Assembly: GCA_037074705.1 (NCBI GenBank)
Contig: CM073590.1
Location: forward strand, 138,031,600-138,095,599
DNA from: Zhengitettix transpicula
Taxonomy: Eukaryota > Arthropoda > Insecta > Orthoptera > Tetrigidae
DNA: 64,000 nucleotides
Reading direction: 5' to 3'
This document shows, piece by piece, positions 14,561 through 26,600 of the stretch. The first letter of the stretch is position 1; the number at the start of each line of letters is the position of its first letter. The translations under genes were made by a program, and so were the position numbers. The notes below the pieces were generated by a model. That model was not told the DNA's origin. It did not search any database and saw only the letters and a program-made list of their open reading frames with translations.

Positions 14561-17500
14561 GCTCCGCTCTTGCTCCGCTCCTGCTCCTGCTCCTGCTCCT
14601 GTTCCACCTGATCCATGCTCCTGCTCCAGCTCCAAAGCCGCAGTTGGTTCTACTGCAGAGGAAAAGGATTAAATAGAAATATTAACGGCAAAAAATAATT
14701 CTCCTTAGGATATGTACACGAATTTGAATGAGGTGGAAGCGCCACAAGGCCAGGTTTTCGACCTCGAATAGAAGTTTTACCTTACATTTATTGATCTTGA
14801 ATATTCAATAATATATTCATGCTATAAACTGATTTTCTCCTGATTTCGTAGTTAGTCGAGATAGACAAAGGTTCCTTAGGAAATAATAATGATAATATGA
14901 AGCATACATCAGAATATTTTTAAAGCGGTTTTAATGGAATTCTTAATACAAACGAAAGTTGGTTTGGAAAGCAGAAAGTTATGATGATATATATCTTTAT
15001 TAAGATAAATGCATATTCCGTTACAAGCATATATTATTCGTGTTTGTTTCACACTTTCACACCTTCCTTATGCCCTTCGTGGAATGAATGTATTGGTCGC
15101 GCTCGTTTCGGAGCTCGTTCTTCGCCAACTGATCAATGGAACAAGCTTCCACAGCCGTTGCCTCTTGGTCTGAAAACAGACATAAGTTTCCAACGCAACT
15201 GTTCCGCTGTCTTTCTTTTCTTCCATTTTTTACTGTTTTGACAATAACAGTAAACGGCAGAATTTATATCTCCTCGATATATAACCTGATCTTTTATGCT
15301 TTTCGTTTCTATGTTCGATGGGATAATTCATTTTTCTTGAAACGTTTGACTGTCGTGCACAAGCTGAAGCCTCCATAAATAATAATCCTGTCAACAATGA
15401 GCCTTGGATATGAATGTGATTGTAGATAAAATGGGAAATTATTGGCAAATTGTGTTTTAAATTATGAATATTGAATTGAGGCTATAATTTTAATTACATT
15501 TAAACATTAACAACTTAATACGAAATTAAATTGTAAAATTAAGGGAATAAATTAATTGGGGGTTGTTTTTTATTTTATTTTACGAAAAAAAATTCAGCAA
15601 TTTATATTCTGACGCGTCCGGTCCGAAAAATTATTGTACGGGACTCAACTAGTGGAGGGAAAACAAACTGTTATCGTTATCGTTTAAAACGATTAAAAGG
15701 AGCCCATTATTTTTATACGTTCGGGAAATATTCGCCGTCAGCTTGGGGCCGTGATGAACGTGTGTTTCCAGGACTTTGAAATGAACGATATGACCCCATA
15801 GTGCGTGTGAATAACAAGAAGATTGAGATTGTGGGGGCACACATCAGATTCTCATTGGTAAATATCATCTAGATTTCAAAATTATTGGGCTGAAATTTTA
15901 CTCATGGAGTTTCAAAGAACGTAGGAAACGCAGTTTTTTGAAGTTATAAGAAAGTCTTGAAGACTCGGCTATTTCCGAGTTTTTCAGAAATTTAGTTCTG
16001 GGGAATTCATGAAGTTTGCAGTTTTTCAGCAAACAGAAAACTAAACAGTAGTGAAGTTCGGAAGGTACCTAGTAGTCGGGAAGTTGTTAGTTTTTCAGTA
16101 GTCGTAAAGTGAGTCAGTTATTCGGAAATTATGAAGTTATTAAGTAATCGTCAAGTTATTAGTTATTCAGAAGTTGTGAAGTTGGAGAGTAGTTAATTAT
16201 CGATTGATGAGACATAGTAAAATTAAGAATTGTAAGAGAAATTTTAATTAAACCAGCCCCTGATTCCGGCTCACGTGAAGAAGACTGTGCCACACTCTTC
16301 CTGGAACGCGGAAAATCATATGAGAGTTTGTGCTACCTGAGTCCCAGAAGTCGACTTGGTTGCCGGAAGTAACCGGAAAAGTATTGAAACAATATACCCG
16401 TCAAAGTCAGTGTTATGAAAGCCTCAGTAGTCAACATCTACAAAGATTTATGGTCACAGTATTTTGAGCTCACAGCCCTCTGTGAGAAAAAGTGTGATTG
16501 TTTTGTTTTTATGTAGGTACATAGCTGGTAGTAATTATAAATTGTAATTATATCAGTAAGTTTAGGAATTCTTTTTTATTAAATACATAAATTGTTAAAG
16601 GTCGTACTATTTAATTTTTCCCTTTTATTATTTAATCAGAACTAAATAAGTAATTACATTTGGATATTGCAGCTTACGGTAAAGAGATAAGTAAAAATCC
16701 CCTTAACGATAATAAAACATTACAATTTATTAGACATTAATTGAACTTTGCAGAATAAATTTAATTATTATTGTTTTGTGGGATTCGCAAGTATATTTAT
16801 ATACTCAGGGCTTATATTAATAAAAGTGATCATGTTTACTTTATGTTTAATACGTTTACGTAGGACGGGTATAGGAACTAATTAGTTATGAATGATTTGA
16901 ACTTATTAGAATTTGTTGGTTTAATTTAAATTAACCATTTCAGAATTGTTTAAAGCTTAATAGTTTATTTCCAGTAAGATTTGTCATTAACTAAATACAA
17001 TTTTATTAAATATTCAAATGAGATGATCAGAACTATATGGATCATATTTATTCTAGTGGTTCATTAAATAACTGACATTGGGAAACCAAGTGTAAACGTA
17101 GTTATTGTATTTACTAACTCGAGTCGACATTCTTGCAGCTGTCAAGCTAGCAGAGATAAATATCAAACAATATATATATTTTTATTGTTTCCAGTTCTTT
17201 TATATAGAATAAAAAAATGCAAAAAGCAATATTGGATTCTGTGTGTTTAGGTGCAGGAAGCCGAGTGTTGTGGAACACATTGTGTCATTGCATGAAAACG
17301 GGCCCTAAATCGGTACTAACTGCGACGCCGACGTCGGGTCATATCCTAGTAGTTGTGGAGGTCGCCGTTGACAGGAAACAATAAAAATAACAATACGCAG
17401 ATGATGTTCACATTAAAAGCGACTCCATGCCTACGCTACTAGCAGAGTTAAGCGTTTACCACTACTACGTCTCGTCCATTGCCTACAAAAATAATAATTT

Positions 17501-20500
17501 TTAAAATAAATAAACGAAGTCGTGATAGAAATCACCAGAATACAAAACTTCGAAACAAATATTAGGAAAAGTGTTTTCTATAATGAAATTTTTAAATCTA
17601 ACCTATTCAATTAACGTTACCAAACACAATGCACAAAATGAATTCAACATGAAACGTTTCTCTGTTACATTAATCAGTATTCGTGTTACTATATCCACAT
17701 AGGAAACTCCATTTGAATTTGACTTTTATGTTGTAAATTTCACTGGGCAGATATCCTCAGACGAAAATGAAACCATGTCTACTTTATCGTTGACGCCAGC
17801 CGTTTCGGACGAGGGCAAGGTTCTGACTTGTCGCGCAGAGAACCCAAAAGTCAGGGCTGCTGTCGAAGAAGACTCGATTCGGCTCAGTGTATTTTGTAAG
17901 TATCACCAAAGTTTTAATCTATTTTCTTTGCATTATTAGTTTCATATTTCAAATTATGTAGTAAATACAAAAATTAGAATGTTTCACTATATTCGGCATC
18001 AACGACTATGCCGCTGTTTATTGTGTGAATATAAGTGTAGGTAACTGCGTTAAGAACATAATGATTAGAAGGGTAACATCTGTTATCACTATATATTAAA
18101 ACTCTGCTTTATTAAAATGGAACTATGAGACTGTTGACTTTCAGACATACATTACGCCGTTTATTGACAGTCAGAAAATTAATATCTCGTCCTTCAGTTC
18201 AGCGTTAAAACGTTTTATGTGTGTCGTAAACGCAAAAAGGGTGAATTTAAAGACTAAAAAGTTGTGTAATCTATAGCCATACATTATTCAGTAGTTAATC
18301 TACAAAAAATTATAGTTTCATTGGAATGAATTACTGTATTTGTATAATAATCTTTACACAGAACACAAAAATTGTTATGATAATATATAATTAAGAACTA
18401 TAGATTAAATAACATTTTATATTATGTACTATATTTGTACAGAGGATATATTTTAACATAAATTTAATTCTGTCCATTAATTAATCGAATTGAAAGTGTA
18501 GATTTCTATTAGATGAAAAATAAAATCTCTGTCGAAATGTCAGTAATTTATCATATAGAACAAGTAATGAAAAGTAAGACATATAAATTCTGGATACTGA
18601 TACAATGCGAAATAAGTACGACGAAAAAGAAACATAAATTAACAGTAAACACGTCGACGAGGGCAAATATTTGCGTTAAAAAAATTTACACAGCTTTAAT
18701 CCAGATATTTTATTTGTAAGTTAATAATTTTATATGCGTTTTTTTAAAAATATTACTGAAACTGAATTATGAATAAATATTTATTTTGCTTATAAGATAT
18801 CTGTAACAGTTACGTCTATTTACCAAAGATAGTTTTATGGATCGACCAGAGCTCTATTTTAATGACACTCATCATCGAAATGCATCTTACCTTACTTACA
18901 TTAACTTTTGACTTTTATTTCCACTGAAGTTTGCTTTATAATTATTTGATCAGAATAATTACACCCATACATTTTTAATACGAAATGAATACATAAAATT
19001 AATTTACTGTAAGGAAGGTCGATTTCTAAAGCTTATAAAACCTTAGAAAATTAGTAAAAGTCCTTTATTACTTTCACCTTACTTAATATTCGTTTGACAG
19101 ATAATTAAAAGTACATTGAAGAAATTTCGGTTGAATTCTCTCAGCTGTAGTTTGAAGATTCGAAAATATTCCTCCGCAAATAAAAATATAGAGACAAAAG
19201 ATTGTATACAGCACTTCAGTATTACAAGGGATAAATATAAAAGCACAACTAATTATTCATAATTTCTTGTCCTTGAGAATTGGTGACACTCATTTTGTAC
19301 CAAATGTAATATTTCTATTTAACCCTTAAGTTCGAAAATAGCATAAAGGCAAAAAAAATTTTAGTATCATCCCAGAGGCGTTTAAGAGAGCTAATTTGTG
19401 ATGTAGATATGAAAAAAAAATTCCCTTGAGGAAATTTGGGGATCTATGTACATGTTAAAACATGCCTGTTCTTGCTTTCTGTGAGTCAACCCCTCACGCC
19501 AGACTGTTTTACACGCGGTCAACTTCAGACTTGTATGTTCTGGTTTTTTTTCTAATTGCACTAAAATCATAATTATGCAATTATTGTGAATTATTTATAT
19601 TAATGTAGTAGGATGCATTAAATTCACTAATTGAATAGTTTTATCTTATCGATGGTTAACTAACATTAACTCAATAAGGAATTGTTCGCTCAGAAATCTG
19701 TAAACGATCTACTATCGTATTATCTGTTGTGTCCTGTTCTCAAAGTAGCGATGTACAGGATTTGGCATCAAGCGAACTAACATTGTCGTCTAAATTAAGT
19801 CTTTCAAAAAATTAACAGGTTTCTGTCTATCAATTAATAATATGGACAGCATGGAGAGATGAATTACCGTTTTAGAGAAAACAACAATTACACTGTAACG
19901 AATTATTTAAGTCTGAAAAATTATAAATAGAATATTAAATAATGTTCTGACACATAATTGGAAGATAATAAAAATTTATGTCTAAGTTGACCGTAGATAC
20001 GTGTCATATCGTCTTACAGGACTAACTTAAAACTGATAAGTAACTTAATAGAAAATACGGATGAACTTAAGTCTTGCATTTTTTTATAAATAAAAGAACA
20101 AATACTTTTTATAATTTAAAGTTGCGTAAATAGCTATGTATTGGTCGTTAGTGTTCGTAGAATAAAATTATTTAAATGGATCTCAATTAAATTAGAAGTA
20201 TTTTATTTTTTAAAAAATGTCCCTAACGTATTAGTTTTACTATAACATATAAATATTATAAATTGCTGAAAGCTCCAGGGAAAATTCAAAATTAATGAAT
20301 AATTGGAGACTTAGTTCATTAATTAGTATGTTGAGATATGTGAAAGTATATGTAAATTATTCTGTACTTAACTTTACATAATTAGAAAATATTAATGCAA
20401 GTAATCGTCAATGGTTTTACGTATTCTTTTATCCAATTAAATATTCATGAATTAATAGCAAAATGTATCATGACATTAAATAAACTATTTGTTTAAATAA

Positions 20501-23500
20501 TTGGTTTATTTTAAACTGAACATACCTATACAATGAAGGGATGAGGTATTAGTTCTGCGAGCACGTTGTCGTAGTATTTTAGGGAGCGTAATAAATCTTG
20601 GAAATGTTTCAGTCGTTCCGACAACTGTGCTGCAGCTGGGGTCCAGTCTCAACGCCGACGACATAGAAGAGGGGGACGACGTGTACTTCGAGTGCAAAGT
20701 CAGAGCCAACCCCGCTGCCTATAAAGTCACCTGGAAGTATAACGTAAGATGAAAAAATAAAAGTAGTGCCTTACGGGTAGTGATGGGTAAATATTCGATT
20801 TTAGAATTACGTCTTAACTATATTTCTACCGTCAGGGTGCTAAAAATGAAACGTTCATCACATGTCGTTGCGTATTTATGCATTCATGAGCTTAACAACG
20901 CAATTTGATTTTTCTCCTCTCATATTCGGTACTAAATTAAAAATCAAAATGCAGTCTCTATGACTACATATCTGAATCGATCAATGTTTCATCCTAAGTC
21001 TTATTTTGGATAATTTTCTCGTTATGATTAAATGTCAAGAATTGTATAATTTCAAATTGCTTTGTAAATATTAAATTTCATATAATATTTTTAAAAGTGT
21101 TCTTGTCACATGAACGCAGTTCTTGAAAGGGCTTACCCAGCAAAGAGGACCTAAATCAAATTTATTTCTCTAAAGATATATACATCTGGCAGCGTAAACG
21201 TACAACTCGTGAATGTATTCAATTAGGGCGCATATTTTGAATAATTGTTTTAATACCCAACCTCTCTTTATTATTTATTTTGCTGTCGAAGAGGGCTTAT
21301 TAATTTTAATCCCATTTAAGTGGAATGATGAAGGATTTAATGTTATAATGAAATGAAGCATGCTACCTTGTTTTCTTCCATACTGACCGACAAGTGGGAG
21401 CATTACTTGTCCTTCATAGGCTTAAAAGGATTATTTGTCGACATAATTTCTTTTAAAATTACGGAATCCACGTTTATTCGTTGCCACATTTAGTGGGAAC
21501 TGTTAAGTGGTTGCATTTCAGTATGTCATCAATGTTAAAAAAAATTCAAATCTTCGCTTTATATTCATTTTAGTCTAGAGCCGTATAACGTTCTCTAGTT
21601 AATTATTTTGTGAAGTCAGCATACTAAATTGTGATTCTGAAAACTGGAGTTTAATTTTTCAGTTTCTATAGAGATATAGTCTTCCATTTACGATCGATCA
21701 AAATAAATACAGCGTCGAGATCTGATGCTACGACAGAAAATTATTTAAATACCACCAAAATACAAATATCCCATGTTGAAGTGGATCACCATTAAAATAT
21801 GTTTCTTCATGATGTTACTTAAAATTTCATTTTTTAAACGTTCATTCGTTTACAAATGTTTAGCATGAGTGAAATAAATGTTCATTTAAATACGGAATAC
21901 GAAACGTAAAGATTGATATAGTTTAGCTTATAAAGATGCACGTAAGTTTATGAATTGTAATAGAAATAACTATTTTATAATCTGTATATTTCACTAAAGA
22001 ATTTTTTAAAAACTTCCTTGGGCTGATGTTGCCGGCGTGTTTTTCAAACTAATTTCAACAATCTTTAAAGCAGAACTATCAGTTGTGACTAATTATAGTG
22101 ACGTTTGCTGATGATTTATCTAATTAATTCGTTACATCGAGTATGTACTGACGCAGAAAGGAGTTTTGTTGGAATATAACAAAAATTCTATACGGTACTT
22201 CGCGTGTCGCGTGGTTGAAGAGGCGTTAATTAAAGCTTCCTATTCGGTCGATGTGACCTTTTGAAATGATAATTGAAATGCTTGTTTCACCAACTGATTG
22301 GATTATTATTAATTTTTCTTCACGAAATTGAATTAAAAAAGCTAGCTTTAATGACAATTTTCGTTTTATTTGAATGCTTGGCCATTTATACACTTTCCAA
22401 TTTCATATGATACATTATGTGTATCGTCGTCTAGTTTATTGGTAACATTTACTGGAAAGAAATGGTAATAAATGTAAAAATACAAATTATTCAGTTCGGT
22501 ATTTGCTTGAGAAAAGTAAGAATTATAGTTTGTATTGCCAATTATAGTATATGTAAGTACATTTATAAAAGTGAAATGTTAATTCTGGATGTTTCTTGAG
22601 ACCAGTGGAAAATAATTGTTCTAGTCTATGACGTAATGCTTTTATTTTGATATAATTTCTGATTATGATATTTTATTTAATGATTATCGTCTTTTCATAG
22701 ATGACTCCCATAAGAAAGTATTAAGTTATATGTATGCTTTTCTCACATCTGGAACGACGTCAATAATATAATTTTTTTTGAGGTGTAGACACGCTATGTA
22801 TAGGGTAATCCACATAGTGGCAACTCCCCTCTTATAGCATAGGAAATGGATTTGAAAGGGGGGATGCGGAAGGGTAGAGGAAGGTAGCCAAGGGTTAACT
22901 ACGGCCCCGGGGTATGGTTTAAGGATCCTACCCGGCATTCGCCTAAAAGTGATGCAGGGAAAACCCTAGAAAAGCCTGCATCAGGTAGGCGGGTCATTTG
23001 GTACTTGTCCCACGCCCTTCCGATGGCGGGTATACTAGACGAAATTATATATTCATAATTACAAGTAAGGAAACCTGCAAGAGAATTCTCTCGCGGGTGA
23101 ACCTTCCCAGACAGCTCTGGCGGAGGCTACCTTTGGGGATGCCTTCACATCTCTCTGGTTTTTGAACTAAGGTTCCCACATGCCGAGGTACCTCGGCCTG
23201 TTTTGAGAGGTGTATGTTTCGGGATCGCAGACCTTGGGCATACGGTAAGAGTTGTTTGCTGTTCTCATGGGAAAAATCGGCCAGCTGCCTCCTAAACTGG
23301 TCGAGGTACGGAGAGTGGAATGCTGCGTCCCCACAGCAAACTGTTCTCCCACTATCGGAATGGCGTGGGACAAGTACCCAATGCCCGACCTACCTGATGC
23401 AGGTTTTTCTAGGGTTTTCCCTGCCTTATCTTTAGGCGAATGCCGGGTAGGATCCTTAAACTATAGCCCGGGAACCCTAGTTAACCCTTGGCTACCTTCC

Positions 23501-23594
23501 TCTACCCTTCCGCATCCCACCATTCAAATCCCTTCCTATGCTATTAAAGGAGAGTTGCCACTATGTGGATTACCCTCATGTAGCCTTACCCTAA

Positions 23595-23639
<45 letters not shown>

Positions 23640-26600
23640 TAATTAAACGCATGTAACTTAATAAAAATTTTAACAAGTGAAATCATTATCGTAATTCAAA
23701 CCCTTATAATAGCATACGGTACATTATTGGCCTGAACCCATCTCAAGCAACACATGATGTAAATGACATATATTAACGCTTCAGTATGTCCGTATATGAT
23801 AAAAATCACAGGAGGCGTCGAATGTAGTTAAATTCCTTATTTTTCTAAATATGACAGTGATACAGTATAAATTCCCTGTTTTCAAGACACCAACTCTGTC
23901 GGTATATTCGAAACGCGAATTAATTTTTCTATACCAAAATATCGCACAATATCCTTTGAATTGTTGCTAATAATTTCAAGATATTCATGATGAAACAGTA
24001 TCTGACAACTATAGTTTTATGAATAAATAATCGGTATTGAATCAGAAAAATGTTTGTTAACAAAATAATAAATATACCAGCGTTTCTTCCTTGTTTTGTG
24101 ACCTCTTAATGTTTAATAATTTTAAATATATATCATGCAAAGCATTTTGAGGCAAGGTTTTGCTGCCTTGCCTGCTGCAACCGAAATGAAACTCATACTT
24201 GACGACATTGTGTGGGATAATATTACTTACTAGAGGTTGAAGTCGTCTCAATACCCCCACAGTGTTTGTTTCCGGTTTGGAAGGAACGTGTGTACAAAAT
24301 TTGGTCAAATTTGCTCCTTGTGTGTAGATTTTTATGCGGAACATACACACATAAGAACGAACTAAAATGGCGAATTGACCATTATAACAAATGATTAATA
24401 TTGGAATTAATAACAACAATTCTGTTAATGAATAATGAATAAGAAAGATAGCCAATTCAGACAAAAAGGTAATATAAATACCACACAACTTTTCTGGGAT
24501 CCTTGTGCCTTTCGTCAGGTACTAAGATGAGCCTAGAACGAGACAACTGCACTTGTCAGTTGAAAGTATTCAATTATTCATTATTTTCAATCAGACGTAA
24601 ATATTTTCATTTTAATTCTGTTAATGTCTAAAGTGATACTGAAGCTTTTAGTCAAATTTACGCTCTTTTGCTCAGTAAATGATGTCTTTTTGTTGTCCTT
24701 GTTGGGTTGAATACGTGGTACCCTACAATACTCAATATATTTATAGTGCAGCACTTGAAAATGTCCGTCAATTGTTGGAGGAAACGTTGTGTTTCCGTGT
24801 TTATAATTGTCAACTGTCTGTTAAATTGGCCATTTTATTTCGTTATTATGAGTTGTGAACAAACATTATAAATTAATTTACACATGCACACCAACAGTCA
24901 ATTTTATTTATTAGAAGATTTTTGTAGATTAAATTCTCGGGTCTCAACCCGGCCCAATTGTTTGTTGAATAACAACGTTTCGACAGGAAGGTCAGGTTAA
25001 CTGTTAACCTTATGACGATGACGGAGCTTGGTGTCGAAACGTTGTTATTCAACAAACAATTGGCCAGGGTTGAGACCCGAGAATTTTATCTACAACAGAT
25101 TCACCAGGAAAACCGTCGTTCTCTAGAAGATTTTTGGTTGCTTGTCAAATATTTACTAGTTATTTAACAACTAGATTTTCAAATACGAATTTTCAAGTTT
25201 AACTCAATAAATTATTCTGAGAAAAGTATTTCTTACGTTTATGGAACACTTGACACCTGAGCATTAAAACGGGTAAACCTTATTCTGGGTACGAGAGTCT
25301 AAGTTAAATTTATTCTGGAAAAGTAGTTACGTCTGTCCTCTCTGTCTGGAGCCTGGAAAGTAATTTTTTGCATTCTCCTGATATTAATTTTTTTACATAT
25401 AAAAAGTTGGATCGTGATTCCAAGCTGATGTGAGTTCCGGAGTTGTACGCGGAGCTCGGGGGAGAACGCAACAGAAATGGGGAGAGTTAATAAGTGGGGA
25501 GGAGCAGCAAGAAGTGGAGAAGGTGGGTCAACACAGCGCTCGCCGGTCATGGCCGCATGTTATTACCAGCCTTGATCGCAGTGATGGAACTGTGCGGTAC
25601 AACAATCATATTTTACAGGATTAAATTATTCCGGTAACACTGTTACGTGGTAGCGCCATTCAGATAAATTGGAAGTAGTGTGGGCCGAGTTTCTTACAAA
25701 CTTATCTCCATTCCGTGGTACATAAACACTTACCCAGCAAACGTGCAATATTCTCATTCTAACCAGTTATATATAATAGAGATGATAAATGTCCAAGTTT
25801 TCGAAGATATAGAGAAACACAGTGGCTAAATTCTATGAAAATACGAGAAAGCTCTTCCAGTTACCGATTTTATTCAAATACAATATATTGATATGCAGTC
25901 CACTATATGTCAATCATCAGAATTATACTTTTTTTTAGGGCAATAAACTACATGAGGGTGATCCACGTTGGGCAACTCTCCTTTAATAGCATAGGAAGGG
26001 ATTTGAAAGAGGGGCTGCGGAAGGGTAGAGGAAGGTAGCCAAGGGTTAACTAGGGCCCCCGGGCTATAGTTTAAGGATCTACCCGGCATTCGCCTAAAAG
26101 TAATACAGGGAAAACCCTAGAAAAACCTGCATCAGGTAGGTCGGGCATTGGGTACTTGTCCCACGCCTTTCCGATGGCGGGAGAGGAGTTTGACGTGGGG
26201 ACGCAGCATTCCCTTCTCCGTGCCTCGACCAGTTTAGGAGGCAGCTGGCCGACTATTCCAATGGTAATAGCGGACAACTCTTACCGTATGCCCAAGGTCT
26301 GTGACCCCGGAACATACACCTCTCAGAATAGGCCGAGGTGCCTCGGCTTGTGGGAACCTTAGTTCAAAAACGGAGAGGAAAAGGCATCCCCTTCGTATCT
26401 CTCCTACAAGGTTCTGCCTGCGAAAGAACATCTCTCGCAGGTATTGCCTGCGAGGGAATAGCCCTCGCAGATAGCATCGGAATTATACTTTTTTATTTTT
26501 ATTTTTTTAGGGCAACAGGACATGAGGGTAATCCACGTTGGGAAACTCCCCTTTTATAGCATAGGAAGGGATTTGAAAGAGGGGATGCGGAAGGGTAGAG

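Larger units (their letters stand above)
12784..14642 (-). mobile_element. hAT-family DNA transposon fossil
   Basis: The ends CAGGGCTTTGG and (reverse-complemented) TGCGGCTTTGG are imperfect inverted repeats. They are flanked by GTTAGTTC (12776-12783) and GTTGGTTC (14643-14650), an 8-base duplication with one mismatch, as hAT insertion produces. Minus-strand readings show [11 protein letters not shown] near 13795-13841, matching the conserved RCxxHxLQLA of hAT transposases, and [15 protein letters not shown] (13135-13179) followed after stops by LLSAILF, matching the C-terminal dimerisation region. It is broken by many stops. Confidence 0.82.
8450..17750 (+). other. Intron (9.3 kb) inside Ig domain 3
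   Basis: Phase 0 intron from TCG|gtaata to gggcag. It contains the LINE fossil (8688-9310), a mariner (11549-12668), a hAT element (12784-14642) and a degenerate direct-repeat stretch (about 15955-16210). Between 9310 and 11549, 14650 and 15950, and 16210 and 17750 I see only AT-rich unique sequence. Confidence 0.8.

Noticed and set aside
14374..14672. Open frames of Glu-Gln, Gly-Ala and Ala-Pro repeats
   Set aside because: All are translations of the GCTCCT hexamer array in different frames and strands; there is no gene context.
23252..23656. 134-codon plus-strand open frame
   Set aside because: It lies in family A and its TA tail (ends in Ile-Tyr repeats); other copies have the same reading broken at different places.
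24057..24488. 143-codon minus-strand open frame
   Set aside because: It starts inside a family C repeat, has no recognisable domain, and the surrounding sequence looks repeat-derived.
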